Below are positions 1-13,075 of a stretch of 64,000 nt of DNA, in pieces. The stretch comes from Perognathus longimembris pacificus (taxonomy: Eukaryota > Chordata > Mammalia > Rodentia > Heteromyidae). The notes under the pieces are model-generated. The model made no database searches and was not told where the DNA came from. It saw only the letters and a list, made by a program, of their open reading frames with translations. The stretch covers positions 38,351,691 through 38,415,690 of the forward strand of contig NC_063174.1 of assembly GCF_023159225.1 (NCBI RefSeq), read 5' to 3'. Position numbers and translations under genes: made by a program. Every line of letters begins with the position of its first letter. Within the stretch, counting starts at the first letter, position 1.

Positions 1-93
1 AGCCAGCTCCTGTTCTCGACGCCGCAGCAGCTCTTCTTGGTTCTTTTGCTGGAGTGCAGCCCGTGTCAACTCCTCTTCCCAAGTGTGAAGCTC
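1..93 (-). CDS. MAP3K9: MAP3K9 exon 6 (5' part, cut by window edge)
   Basis: This 93-base piece encodes 31 in-frame codons, residues 441-471 of the protein counted from the exon 1 start. It reads as a charged helix beginning ELHTWEEELTRAAL and rich in Glu, Gln and Arg. In MLK-family kinases this segment links the kinase domain to the tandem leucine zippers used for homodimerisation and activation. The acceptor AG appears as ct at 94-95 on the plus strand, and the exon starts in phase 0, matching the end of exon 5. The exon continues beyond position 1, so the zippers, CRIB-like motif and C-terminal tail are outside the window. Near identity to human MLK1 over this stretch is from memory. Confidence 0.9.
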
Positions 94-1429
<1,336 letters not shown>

Positions 1430-1944
1430 TTAATAACACATATGAGGAAGAGAAGGCATGAATGGACCAGAGAAAAACAAAGACTGAAGATATTAAATTA
1501 TTTAACTTGTCAGGAAACTATCACTCAATTTCTTCTTCTACAAACAGAGATGAGAATCTAAGTAATCCCAAGCAAGACTCTGGAAGTAAAGTAGACTTTT
1601 ACCTAACGTCACAACAAACAATAGTGCAAGTCAGATGAAAATCAGATGTACCAGTTCCCTGTTCATCCAGTTCTGTTAACCAAGAAAAAGAAGCCCAAGC
1701 AGTTTTCTGCATCAAGTACTACTACCACAAATTGCCAGGTTTCTACACAATACACAGGCTCAACAATAGCAAACTGCAGGCTAGGCCTCAATTTCCCATG
1801 AATACATTCACTACTGTTCTCCCACCTCATGGAAGGAAGAAAAGACAAAGATAAAGGCAAGCAAGTGGGAGACAGGAAAAGTCAATTTTGTTTAATCCCA
1901 GCCCAGTCATTAACTAATGGGATGGCAACTCCCTCTCACCTCCT

Positions 1945-2015
1945 AGACAGGGTTTGCTATATAGCCTGGCCTGGCCTTGAATTTAGATCCTCCTGTTTCT
2001 GTCTTCTGAGTGCCT
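1945..2015 (-). mobile_element. B1-like SINE fragment
   Basis: The plus strand reads as the complement of a B1/7SL body, with cagggtttgctatatagcc followed by a gccttgaattt stretch. It is short, diverged and has no tail, so it is an old fragment. Confidence 0.5.
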
Positions 2016-2282
2016 TGCTCACTGTTTCTCTCTTATAAAAGACTGGGATATGACTACATTACTTTAGCTATCCTTTCTTCTTAGATGTTCTTCATTTTTA
2101 CATATAAAATACTCAGCGGTCCTGAAATAAAATCTACTGTTCTTTCTTATTTTGTATTAAGTAAGACAGTGAAGTAGCAGGTTCTAGTTACTAAATTACT
2201 TTCTATTGCTGTGTTGCCACTTTTTGAATAGCTCTTCCAACTGCCACAGGCTCTTCCTTGGGTGACTAAAATTTCTATTTCA

Positions 2283-2518
2283 GCCAGGTGCCAGTGGCTC
2301 ATGTCTGTAATCCTAGCAACTCAGGAGGCTGAGATCTCAGGATCATGGCTCAAAGCCAGCCCAGGTAGGAAAGTAAGTCTGTGAGACTCTTAACCACCAG
2401 AAAACCAGAAGTGGCACTGTGGCTAAATTGGTAGTGTTAGCCTTGAGCAAAAAAAGCTCAGAGACTACACCCAGGCCCTGACTTCAAGCCCCACAACCAA
2501 CAAATAAATAAATATAAA
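2283..2518 (+). mobile_element. B1-Geo SINE
   Basis: The left half is 7SL/B1-like (ccagtggctcatgtctgtaa, then caggaggctgagat). The linker is the usual ggaaagt...gagactctt and the right half is Geo-like (agaagtggcactgtggct). It ends in an A-rich (aaat)n tail. Confidence 0.8.
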
Positions 2519-2584
2519 AGAATTTCTATGGCTGATCTCATGAAATGGGTCAATATCTACCAACTGCTATAAAAGATAAATCTT

Positions 2585-2715
2585 GCTGATGGGCCAGTGG
2601 ATCATGCCTATAAACCTAACTACTCAGGGAGCAGAAATCTAAGAATCATGGTTTAAAGATAGCCCAGGCAGGAAAGTCTGTGAAATTCTTATCTCCAATT
2701 AAACACACACACACA

Positions 2716-2756
<41 letters not shown>

Positions 2757-2869
2757 CTGGAAGGGAACTATGTTTCAAGTGGTAAAGCACTACTAGCTGT
2801 GAGCACAAAAGCACAGGGAGCACAGAGACAGTGTACAGGCCAGAGTTCAAGCCTCAAGACTGGCAAAAA

Positions 2870-2873
<4 letters not shown>
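2585..2873 (+). mobile_element. B1-Geo SINE with internal (CA)n
   Basis: A degraded B1-like left half is followed by the linker ending ctccaattaaa, a (CA)n array in place of the usual aaccaccag, then a Geo-like right half ending ctggcaaaaag. Confidence 0.75.
2703..2755. repeat. (CA)n microsatellite
   Basis: About 26 CA units with one interrupting cat, lying between the two halves of a B1-Geo SINE. Confidence 0.95.

Positions 2874-2910
<37 letters not shown>
2874..2910. repeat. (CT)n microsatellite
   Basis: A CT run directly after the tail of the preceding SINE, ending in a short T run. It sits 26 bases from the exon 4 splice donor. Confidence 0.95.
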
Positions 2911-2919
2911 GTTTTTTCA

Positions 2920-3156
<237 letters not shown>

Positions 3157-3239
3157 TTACCAAGCAATCCACGTTGGTACCAGAGTAATGAAATGGACAT
3201 ACTAATGTAACTGAAAAGAGAACCCACAGCCAATTAGCT

Positions 3240-3450
3240 AAAGCAAAGACTCTGAAATAGAGTACAGGTAGTTTCAATGTCTTATTCTGCCATTCTTGGG
3301 AACTTGCTTGAGTGAATTACTATTTCTCTCTATTTCTAATTGCTCCTCTGTAGAGAGCAAATACCACTAACAGCCTCACAAGGCTAGCTTAAATTTAAAT
3401 GAACCATTAAGCTTAAATAAGTGCTCAAGGACTACAATTATTTATTATCA
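3240..3450 (-). mobile_element. MIR SINE remnant
   Basis: The plus strand is a diverged complement of MIR. The recognisable order is ttctgccattcttggg, aacttgcttgagtgaatt, a ctcctctgta stretch and ataagtgctcaa. Confidence 0.55.
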
Positions 3451-3686
3451 TTAAGGAAACAAAAACAGAAGAAGCAAATATAATCTTTTACTGTTTTTAC
3501 TGTTTTCAGCTTTCGAAAGGCACAGGGCTGTGCTTGCTTAGTATGTATGTACTACTGAGTTCAATCTCATGTACCAACTCTTCCCCTCCCACACACACAT
3601 ACAAAGAAAAAAAATACAGAAAACAGAAAAAAAAAAAAAAGAGCTGATCAGTCAACACAAATTTTGTTCCTATAAAATGTTTCTCT

Positions 3687-3835
3687 AGCCAGGCACCACA
3701 AGCTTGTAATCCTAGTTACTCAGGAGGCTGAGATCTGAGGATCATGGCTTGAAGCCAGCCCAGAAAAGTCCCCATGAAGCTCTTATCTCTAACCACTCAA
3801 AAACCAGAAGTGGTGCTAAGGCTCAAGAGGGTGGA
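3687..3835 (+). mobile_element. B1-Geo SINE, 3' truncated
   Basis: Starts agccaggcaccacaagcttg, with the B1-like body and linker present. The Geo half stops after about 30 bases (accagaagtggtgctaaggc). Confidence 0.75.
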
Positions 3836-4357
3836 TAATTTTGAATATGCTGCAACTATATATGAAAAGAGAAAAAGGACCCTCAAAAAAAGCTGTTAAT
3901 CAAAAGGGGAGAATGGGGAAAAAGAAACAAGGCTCTGTTAGGGGATCAGCTGGCTGAAATTAACAAGGAGGGTAAATGAGAATGAATATGGTGAAAGTAG
4001 AAGGCTTACATGTATGGAAACAGAACAATGAAACTTGCTGACATTTTCTTAGAAAAGGGATAAAAGGTACTACTGGCAGTGAGATAGATCAGAATTCATT
4101 GTATACAAGAGTGGAATTGCTTTAATGAGCTCTTCAACTCATGTATGGGAAAAAAGTTGATCTGGATGCATGATATTAGAAGAAAACACAAGTGCAAATC
4201 TTCATGACTTTGGATTGGGTAATAATTTCTTAGACATAATTCTAAAAATATAAGTAACAAAAGAAAACTAAGACTCCCATCAAAATTAACAATATTTGTG
4301 TTTCAAAGATCATCAAAGTAAAAAAATATACACAAAAAATGGGAAAAAAATTTACAA

Positions 4358-4559
4358 GGCTGGGAATGTGGCTTAGTGGTAGAGTGCTTGCCTAGCATGC
4401 ATAAAGCCCTAGGTTCAATTCCTCAGCACCAAACAGAAAAGGCCGGAAGTGGTACTGTGGCTCAAGTGGTAGAGTGCTAGCCTTGAGCAAAATGAAACCA
4501 AGGACAGTGCTCAGACCCTGAGTTCAAGCCCCAGGACTGGCAAAAATAAATAAATAAAT
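4358..4559 (+). mobile_element. IDL-Geo SINE nested in L1M
   Basis: ID-like left monomer (ggctgggaatgtggcttagt), Geo right monomer, (aaat)n tail. It is flanked by the 11-bp duplication aaaatttacaa at 4347-4357 and 4560-4570. Confidence 0.9.
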
Positions 4560-4619
4560 AAAATTTACAAATCATATATCCAGGAGAGGATTTGTATGCA
4601 GAATATATAAAGAACTCTT

Positions 4620-4846
4620 GCCAGGCACTGGTGGCTCATACCTGTAATCCTAGCTGTTAGGGAGGATGAGGTCTGAGAACTATAGTTCAAAGCCAGCCTG
4701 GTCAAGAAAGTCCATGAGACTCTTATCTCCAAGTAACCACCAAAGAGCCAGATGTGGAGCTGTGGTAATAGCTAACCTGGATCACAAAAGCTTAGGGATA
4801 GCACCCAAGCCCTGAATTTAAGCCCCAGGACTGGCACCAAAACCAA
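4620..4846 (+). mobile_element. B1-Geo SINE nested in L1M
   Basis: Starts gccaggcactggtggctcat, with a full linker and a diverged Geo half ending caggactggc. It splits the L1M relic. Confidence 0.8.
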
Positions 4847-5207
4847 CAAACCAATGTATATTAGTCATAAAGCCCCACTTGCACATCACCTGATTAATGG
4901 CTAAAGAAATGTGGCCTCTCTGTATAATGGAATAGTATAAAGCCATAAAAGAATAAATCTGATGTAAGCTACCACATAGACGACTCTTAACATTATGCTA
5001 AACAAAAGTACATGTTCCCTATGATCCCATTTATATGAAATGCTGAGAGCAGGCAAATCCATCAACAGAAAATATGATAGTGGATGCTAGGGAACAAGAG
5101 GAAGACAAATTGGGGAATGACTCATTAAAGTATGGGGTTTCTTTTTGGGTGGCAAAAATGTTCTGGTAATACACAATGGATAGTAAGTTGGGTTAATGAT
5201 GGCCCTA

Positions 5208-5395
5208 ATAAGATGTGTTGATATCCTATTATCTGGAATCCTAACTGGGATTTGGGTCTCTGGAGAGTGTGACCCTGATAACACTCATATCAGACTTCTG
5301 GCCCCCAGAACTATGAAAGAATAGATTTATGTTGCTTTAAGCTACCTGATCCATGGTATTTACTACAGCATCCTGAGGAAGCTATTAACAGCTTT
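5208..5395 (+). mobile_element. MLT1-like LTR 3' end
   Basis: The pattern cagacttctggcccccagaa, then ctatgaaagaatagattta, then ttgctttaagctacctg and atggtatttactacagca, follows the 3' end of MaLR/MLT1 LTRs as I remember them. It is diverged and the 5' end is unclear. Confidence 0.5.
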
Positions 5396-5513
5396 ATGCA
5401 TCAGGAAGCACTGACTGCATATATCAAGGTAAAGCACTTGTCCATGGCCATGAGAAAGTATATACTTTGTAGCTGCTCATTCTCCTCCATTGATGAAAAG
5501 AAAAACAAAAATG

Positions 5514-5620
5514 TTTGTGCCAGTACTGAGGCTTGAACTGAGGGCCTTACTTTCTTTCTCTCACTAGGCTTTTTCATTCCAGGCTGGAGCTCTACCACTT
5601 AAGCCACACCTCTACTTCCA
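5514..5620 (-). mobile_element. Geo-type SINE fragment
   Basis: An antisense Geo half: gtgccagtactgaggcttga near the left edge, then ctaccacttaagccacacct. No left monomer is seen. Confidence 0.6.
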
Positions 5621-6284
5621 CTATATTTCTTTTCAGTTTCTTGTCCTTGTGACCTCTGATGCTGACATTTACTAAGGGGAAAAGTTGTAACTTGTAGTTC
5701 TTGAGGCACACTTAGGACGTAACTCTTCCCATTTCTAGGCCAACATCCAAAAAGCAGAACCTTGAGAGTAGAATGACTAACTGGATAATTACAGAGATTA
5801 ATTTCAAAAGCCACCAAAAAGGAAAAGGAAAGAAGTAGAAAACCAATAATACAGAGGATATTCATTGGGTCTCCCTGGACAGCAGTAAGAAGCCCTGAAG
5901 TTCAGCACCATTGCTGAGTGAGCCAGGCTGACTACCAGGGAAAATCTCCAGGAGTGACTGAGTGCCCTCACCATCCTACAAGGAGATGGGCACAGGGTGT
6001 CCTTTTCTCAGGAGAAATCCCCAACACAAAGGGGTCTGCACAGAGTGGTGCTTGCCACAGCAATATAGGGATTTTCTTTGGTAGAGGAAATCCTCTACCA
6101 AAGGCTGTGAGCTGTCCCTCAGCACTATGGTGGGAATTAGCACAGACAGCTCAGAGGGGCCACTCAGACCTGCTCGGGTTGTCTTGGATTCTCTGTAACT
6201 TCCATTCTTCAAGTCCTGAGACATGTGTTCAAGGCAGGCAAAACAGATCTGAAACAGTGAGTGGCCTCACACCTCTAGTCCTTA

Positions 6285-6494
<210 letters not shown>

Positions 6495-6599
6495 TTAATC
6501 ACAGGGAAACCACTGAACACAGTGGCCTCCTGCTACCCTCCTGGACACTCCTGCAGGCCCCATCATTCTGCTATAGTGGATTGATGGTAGGATCCACTA

Positions 6600-6730
6600 T
6601 TTCTTAAACACTGAAAATGCACTCATTTTTTTGCCACATATTTTCTAGGCATTATCTCTCACTCTCACCAGAACTTTAGATGGTAGGTACTACTAATCAA
6701 AAAATGACATAGGAGTACTCAACCAGTAGT
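6600..6730 (+). mobile_element. MIR SINE remnant
   Basis: Diverged MIR core order: cacatattttctaggcatta, then ctctcaccagaactttaga and tggtaggtactactaat. Confidence 0.5.
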
Positions 6731-9048
6731 CAATACAGATATTGCCAAATCTTGGGGAAAAAAATTCAGACTCTACAATTCTTCTAGTATTTAGGATACG
6801 TACTCAAGCTATATTGCCATCTTCATATAATGAAGAAACTCTTACATAAAACTGCTAAAAATCCCAGGGCCACTAATGAAGCCTAGGCTGAATCTTAGGC
6901 CATATGACACTAGAACCTGCTTTCTTAACTCATAGGCTTTTCACATCTTCTGGGAGAAGAGCTGTGTTACAGGGATCTTTCTGAGAGCAGCAGCTACTTT
7001 AGTGTCCTATCTACCAAGGTATCTCTAGTTATAACCACTTGCAGGCCACAAGGGATGGAGGTGCATGTTTGATTTTCAAGGTTTCATACAGTGTCTGGAC
7101 ACTATCCATGAATCTCGCCACACTTTCCTTATGCTTTTCAGAGAAAACATATCTATCCGGCTCCAAAGATTTCTGCATAAACCAGAAACACCCTAATCCA
7201 CTAAGAAGTGGTTGAAAAGTTGGGAAATCAGAGACAAATATATGTTTGCAGCCATGATGTAGACAGAATGTGCTATGCAGAAGTTGGTACATTGGTGCAT
7301 TTTTTTCTCTGACCATAAATTACAGCAAGCTCTAACCCTGAAGCACTGTAGTGGGAGGCATCTTGGCTGTCCTAGGCCACCTCACCTTTGTGAAAGTCTC
7401 ATTCATAAACATATCCTTATAGGAGCCAATCTCACAAAAACACCAAAAGCATGAATTTATTCAAGTACTATAACACAATGCCTTAGTGGGCAGCTGGGGA
7501 CTCTCTGGACATATAGAAAGTAAGCCTCTGTTTTCCTAAGTGGAATAGTTCCAACTACTCTAAAGGAGCATGACCTCTCATGAGCCAGACACTGGGCTGC
7601 TCAGACTTCAGGGCTCTGAATGCAGGATTTCATCAGGACAGGAAGTAAGACTCCCTCCTCCTCATCCCTGCTACTCAAATCCAAACAGTGAGTGTTGACA
7701 AGGGAAACTGCAGGAGACAGACTAAAAACTAGAAGAAAAGTTAGGCCTGCTTTGTCTAGCCAGATCTGTCTGGCAAACTGAAGACTATGAAAGTAGTTCT
7801 AAGCCCTAAGTGCCGGGTTATCCCAGAGGACTCCTGACTAGTCTGTCCTTCCTGGTTTACTCTCCATTTTGCTTCTGGTGAAAGTTATCACCTCTAAAGA
7901 TGTATTTCATCCCAACACTCTCTGAGAGCTCAGTCTTCCAGAAAAGAATCTAGGACAGTGGCACTTTGGATGGATATTTCAGGGCAGGGGTGGAGTCTCA
8001 CAGCCACATGGCTCTTTGGCTATCCAATGAATTATCAGAAATTGAAAGGATATAAAGCAAACTGCTTTATGTTCCTATGTGCTTCTCAGAAAAGCAGCAG
8101 CACACAGGATTACTAGCAGTTACAAAGCTGATGGCACAAAATAGCCCCTCCTCAGACTTAATGGACTATAGCCTCTTCCCTCACCCTGACTCCTGGCTTC
8201 CTTCACCCTGAGGAAGGGCCTCAAATGCTTAGGCAAATCTAAAAAGAGAGAGGAGGACAGAGGAGGGGAGAAGAAAAAACAAATAACAACAACAAATCCT
8301 TTCTTTAGCTCATTTATTTAAAAAAAATCCAATCTTATGTGGTAGACAGCTAGCAAGTAGACATTAAATAGCCAGGCAGGTGTCACCAAAGAAACCCACC
8401 ATTTCCCCTGCAGAAGCAGCCACCAGGCACTGCTTATCTTCTGACAAGCCCATACCAGGATGCAGAAGGTGGAGTTCTTCTCCTTACATACTCAGTGGGA
8501 CTCAGTCTTGTCACATCAAACCCCCAGGTGGCTGGAGCAGGGTGAAGTGGGTAGGAAGAAAAAGCTTCAGGATGATCTGTCTGGTGAATTATTAAGGATG
8601 GCAGATGGAGGGACAAGGACCAGCCAGAGAGTCTGTGTGAATGGGAATGACTGAGACCGTTCAGCCGCAGGCCAGCTCCACCTAATTCCCATTAGTGCCT
8701 GCTGCCTGGCACCGGGGTGGTCTCTAACACCTTCCCTGACTGCTCAGGTCTCTGAAGGCATCTGATTTAAGAATGCTTGACCCAGAGATCCTACTCTCAT
8801 CGAAGAAGAGGGACTACAATCAGAAAGCAGCTAGAAACTTAGCAACAGGTATCTACCAAACACTGAAACTGATAGTTGTAATTTTGTTAGTGTTTTCTAG
8901 ACTTCTTTTATTTCCTGAGATTAAATCTATATAACATAAAATTAACCTTTTAATTTTTTTGATGATTGCAGGGCTTGAATTAATCTAATCACTCATTCCA
9001 ACTTGTCTTGGGAAACAATGAAATTAATTTTATTTATTTATTTATTTG

Positions 9049-9279
9049 GTCCATCATAGAGCTTGAACTCTGTGCCTGGGCGCTGTCCCTGAGCTCTTTT
9101 TTTCTCAAGGCGAGTGCTCTCTCATGTGAGCCACAGAGCCCCTTCCAGTTTTTTGGGGGTAGTTTACTGGAGATAAGAGACTCGCGGAGTTTTCTGCCTG
9201 GGCTAGCTTCAAATCAGTCCTTATATCTCATCCTCCAGAACAGCTAGGATTACAGATGTGAGCCTCCAGCAGCAGGCTA
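9049..9279 (-). mobile_element. B1-Geo SINE
   Basis: An antisense copy: Geo half with ctgtccctgagctctttttt, linker ggagataagaga, and B1-like head complement ctaggattacagatgtgagc. Confidence 0.8.
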
Positions 9280-9289
9280 AGCTTTAATG

Positions 9290-10070
9290 TTTTTAAGACT
9301 AGTGAACTTTTTCCATAACATCTGAACCTATTTTACAATTCCGCCAACACAATGAGGATTCCCACATATTTTCTAACACTTCGTTTCATTATAATAACTT
9401 ATTATTTACTATTGTTATTATAATTACATTGTCATCCTAATGCATGTGAAGTAGTATCTCATTGAGATTTTTGTTTCTCTAATGGACTAACGATGTTAAG
9501 CATCTTTTCATATGCTTGTTAAACATTTGTTTATATTCGTTAGACAAGTGTCTACTCAATCCTTAACACATCTTTTAAGTGGGTGGTTTAGCTTATTATT
9601 GTTGCATTATAAGAATTCTTTAGGGGCTGGGAATATGGCCTAGTGGCAAGAGTGCTTGCCTCCTACACATGAAGCTCTCGGTTTGATTCCCCAGCACCAC
9701 ATATATGGAAAACGGCCAGAAGGGGCGCTGTGACTCAGGTGGCAGAGTGCTAGCCTTGAGCAGGAAGAAGCCAGGGAAGGTGCTCAGTCCCTAAGTCCAA
9801 GGTCCAGGACTGGCCAAAAAAAGAATTCTTTATATGTTTCTATATCAGACTCTAATTAGACAGGATTTTAAAATAATTTTTCCATTCTATAGACTGTCTT
9901 TTCACTTTCTAAAATCCTTTGGAACAAGTGTTTTTAATTTAAATGAAGTCACTTGATTTTTTTTCCCTTGTTGCTCATGATTTTGGAGTAACAACTATGA
10001 ATCCATTATCAAAGCCAACATCATAAAGATTTATTTCTAGGCTTTCTTCTAAGAGATCTTTTAGTTCTTT
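9290..10070 (-). mobile_element. Ancient L1 (L1M-type) 3' relic, antisense
   Basis: The plus strand shows the complement of an L1M 3' region in order: tgtgaagtagtatctcattg, cgatgttaagcatctttt, ggtttagcttattattg, agactgtcttttcactttct and agatttatttctaggc. An IDL-Geo SINE interrupts it at 9623-9820. Confidence 0.75.
9623..9820 (+). mobile_element. IDL-Geo SINE nested in L1M
   Basis: A full dimer starting ggggctgggaatatggccta. It is flanked by the 12-bp duplication aagaattcttta at 9611-9622 and 9821-9832. Confidence 0.92.
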
Positions 10071-10074
10071 TGGG

Positions 10075-10258
10075 TGGGGGGAAGTACTGAAGGTTGAATT
10101 CAAGGTCTTGTACTTGCTAGGCAGGTGCATTCCTATTAGAATCATGCTCCCAGTCCTTTTTGCTTGATTTGAAATAGGAACTTGTATTTATGCCCAGGCT
10201 GGCCTAGACCTTGATCCTCCTATTGACATGCCTGAACTGCTGGGATAATGGTACACAC
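10075..10258 (-). mobile_element. Old 7SL/B1-like plus ID-like SINE, antisense
   Basis: The ID-like complement (ggttgaattcaaggtcttgt, then ttgctaggcaggtgcat) is followed by a B1-like complement (gcccaggctggcctagacct, then gctgggataatgg). It is more diverged than the B1-Geo copies. Confidence 0.5.
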
Positions 10259-10371
10259 ACTACATTTGACATTTACTTAATAAGGAGGAGTTTGGTGAAC
10301 CCTTGTGCCCAGACAGGCCTCTCTGCTTCCTGGCTGTGATTTTAGTTCTGTTCTGTTCTTTTATTTCTTTC

Positions 10372-10597
10372 TTGTGCCAGTGAGCTCAGGGTTTAGTGCT
10401 GTTGCTTTTTTTTTTTTTTTTCACTCAAGGATGGTACACTATCACTTGAGCCCATACCTCCACTTCTAGCTTTTGCTGGCTAGCTGGAGCTTAAAGTCTC
10501 TCGTATTTGTCTCCCAGGCTGGCTTCGAAGCTCAATCCTCACATTTCTGCCTGGTAAAAGCTAGGATTACAGGTATGAGCCACTAGTGCACGACTCT
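10372..10597 (-). mobile_element. B1-Geo SINE
   Basis: Antisense, with a 16-17-base T run inside the Geo half. The head complement ctaggattacaggtatgagc is clear. Confidence 0.8.
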
Positions 10598-10711
10598 ACA
10601 TTGACTTTTTAAAAACTGACTTCATAAAGAAATTTTAGATCACTATTGTAAAGTGAAAAGCCAAATATTCTAACATGTGAAAAATGTACAAGTTAGAGGA
10701 AAAGAAAGTAA

Positions 10712-10855
10712 GTACTTGCCTAGTGGCAAGAGTGCTTGCCTCATATACATGAAGCCCTGGGTTTGATTCCTCAGCACCACATATACAGAGAAAGACAGAA
10801 GTGGTGCTGTGGCTCAAGTGGTAGAATGCTACTAGCATTGAGCAAAAAGAAGCAG
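10712..10855 (+). mobile_element. IDL-Geo SINE seeding a purine array
   Basis: The left monomer starts at ttgcctagtggcaagag, so the first bases are lost or replaced. The Geo half ends early at caaaaagaagcagg and runs straight into a purine microsatellite. Confidence 0.8.
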
Positions 10856-10943
10856 GGGGGGAGGGGAAGGGGGAGGGGGAGGGGGAGGGGGAGGGAAGGG
10901 AAGAGGGGGGAGGAAGAGGAGGAGGAGGAGGAAGAAGAGGGAA

Positions 10944-11022
<79 letters not shown>

Positions 11023-11046
11023 GAAAAGGAAAGAAAAGAAAGAAAG
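10855..11046. repeat. (GGGGGA)n, (GGA)n and (GAAA)n purine array
   Basis: About 190 bases of pure purine on the plus strand, moving from GGGGGA-type units through GGA to GAAA units. It could form triplex DNA. The repeat coding seen on both strands is not a gene. Confidence 0.95.
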
Positions 11047-11126
11047 GTACATTTCAGTAGCCCTTACTCATGAGCAAAGTTCTGAGCCTAAGGCTTATGT
11101 TCTGTTAGAAAGTGAAGATTGTGAAT

Positions 11127-11360
11127 ATCAGCACTGGTGGCTTACACTTATAATCCTAGCTACTGAGGAAGCTGAGATTTGAGGATTATGGTTCAAAGCC
11201 AGCCCTAGGCAGGCAAGTCCAGGAGACTTTTATCTCCAATTAACCACCAGAAAAAGTAAGTGGTGCTGAGGCTCAAAGTGGTAGAGTACTAGCCTTGAGC
11301 AAAAAAGCTCAGGGATAGCGCCCAGGCCCTGAGTTCAAACCCCGTGACTAAAAAGAAGAA
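11127..11360 (+). mobile_element. B1-Geo SINE
   Basis: Starts agcactggtggcttacactt, with linker ctccaattaaccaccag, a full Geo half with gctcagggatagcgccca, and a GAAA-rich tail. Confidence 0.82.
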
Positions 11361-12051
11361 AGAAAAGAAGAACAAAAACCAAAGAAAGAAAGAAAACATC
11401 AGAGAGGAATAAAAGGCAAACTAGCACCAAAATAAATACTGATCCTCCCCATACATATGCTGAATGGGATTAAGGATATTTAATGAGGTTGGAAGTATGT
11501 CTCAGGCTATAGGTCCTGGGCAAAAAAAGGGGGCAGGCATTTAATGTGGACTACTTACAGGCTCAAGGACATCCCCTGCTAGGAAGTCAGAGGGAGAAAT
11601 AGGGAAAGGGACAGAGTGTACACAGAGAGTTTTAGGATCCTCACTTATCATTTAGTTGGAAGCTGGGCTCTCAAAACTTGGCATTAACTGAGGACATTCC
11701 CCTAATGGCAAGTTGGGCTTTGGTTGAGATTTTCAGATTTTTCTATTAATGCAGGGGTCTCTGATTTGATAAATGCTCTCTAGAATGTATGGAATTCTCT
11801 AGACTTTCATTTGACTTCAATGATTCAGTCTCATCTCTCCCAGATGATATAACTAACTTGTTTTGAGATTTTTTTTTGTATGTGGGTGTCTAAAGAATTA
11901 TAAAAAGGGTGTATTAAATTTTATGTTAAAGATGAAGAGCCTAGCTCCAGTCCCTTTAGAAGCTTCACGTGCCCTTCACCATCACATCCCTTCTCTCTCC
12001 TCAGATGTCTCTCCCCAGAAGTCTCAACATTAACTAACACTGAGGGGTATC

Positions 12052-12133
12052 CGGTGAGGGGAGGGTTGGGGATGGGTACTGAACCCAGTCTTTCACATGC
12101 TAAGTACTCACCACTGATCAACAACCCCAGCTC
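12052..12133 (-). mobile_element. ID-like SINE fragment
   Basis: The antisense ID/tRNA-like pattern is gggtactgaacccagtcttt, then catgctaagtactcaccact and caacaaccccagctcc. No Geo half is seen. Confidence 0.5.
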
Positions 12134-12769
12134 CACAATACTGACTTCTCTTTGTGATTTTGCTGTATATGTATATACATCCTTAAGAAAGATATTGACT
12201 TTTGAAAAGAGAACGGCAAGCAAACACAAGAAACTGAGTGTACTTCTTACCTAGAGCCACCAGTGAACACACATTGTAGGGCTTAAAACAAAAGAAGTTT
12301 AATCCTTTCACAGCTCTAGAAGCCACGATGAGGGCAGGCTCTCACCACAGCCTCTAGGGAAGAGTCCTACCTTGCCTCTTGTAGCTTCTAGTAACTGTCA
12401 GTATTTCTTAGTGCTCCTTAACTTATGGCAGCACAACTAACCTCTTCCTCCATCTTCACATAGCCTTCCTCTGCACCTATCTCTGTACCTTCACAGTATT
12501 CTATTTCAGCTGTCTGTTTATAATGATACTAGTCACCAGGTTAGGCCTCATCCTAATCTAGTATAACTTCGCCTTGGCTTCATCTGCAAGATTTTATTTC
12601 CAAAGTTCACAGGTTAAGATTTCAAACCCCCCTCCCTTGAGTAGGAGGCAAAAATTCTATCAATACTGTGTAAGAGCTAAAATATTGCCCTTGCTGGATA
12701 AAACTGAAAAAGGAATAAATGGAGTCTTGTCATACTTACAGAGAATTTACAAGAGTTCTTTCTGGCTGG

Positions 12770-13075
12770 GTGCTGGTGGGTCACACTTATAATTCTAGCT
12801 ACCTGGGGAGCGAGACTGGGAGGACTGCAGATAGAGGTTAGCTCACATGGTCCCTTTCTCAATGAGAGCTGGTTGTGGTGATGCAGTCTATTATACTAGC
12901 TACTACAGCAAGTGTAAGACGGGCAGATCCTGCCCAGGAGCATGCCCTGGCAGAAAGCAAAACGCTATCTCAAAAATAACCAGCAGAAAAACAACTGGAG
13001 GCGTGACTCAGCAGTGAGAATGCCTGCCTAGCAAGTTCAAAGCCCAGAGTTCAAACCCTAGTACTGCCAAAGAAA
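12770..13075 (+). mobile_element. Old 7SL-like dimer plus ID-like SINE
   Basis: Two diverged Alu/B1-like units (tgctggtgggtcacacttat, then tggttgtggtgatgcagtct) are followed by an ID-like tail unit (cctgcctagcaagttcaaag). It appears older than B1-Geo. Confidence 0.5.

Larger units (their letters stand above)
4200..5140 (+). mobile_element. Ancient L1 (L1M-type) ORF2 end and 3' UTR relic
   Basis: The order of blocks follows an L1M 3' end: a catcaaaattaa block, tcatatatccaggag, agaatatataaagaactctt, aatgtggcctctctgtataa, agccataaaagaataaa and gatcccatttatatgaaa. It is interrupted by an IDL-Geo and a B1-Geo SINE. Confidence 0.7.

Noticed and set aside
2703..2910. CRISPR-like regular repeats
   Set aside because: They are dinucleotide microsatellites with no spacers, in a mammalian genome.
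9623..9700. tRNA gene candidates from A-box/B-box motifs here and in some 50 similar places
   Set aside because: They are the left or right monomers of ID-derived SINEs, with poly(A) tails and TSDs, and they do not form a tRNA cloverleaf by eye.
10736..11182. 148-codon frame with a Glu/Lys-rich body
   Set aside because: It is translated SINE plus purine microsatellite; the repeats also give a Leu/Phe/Ser/Pro frame on the other strand.
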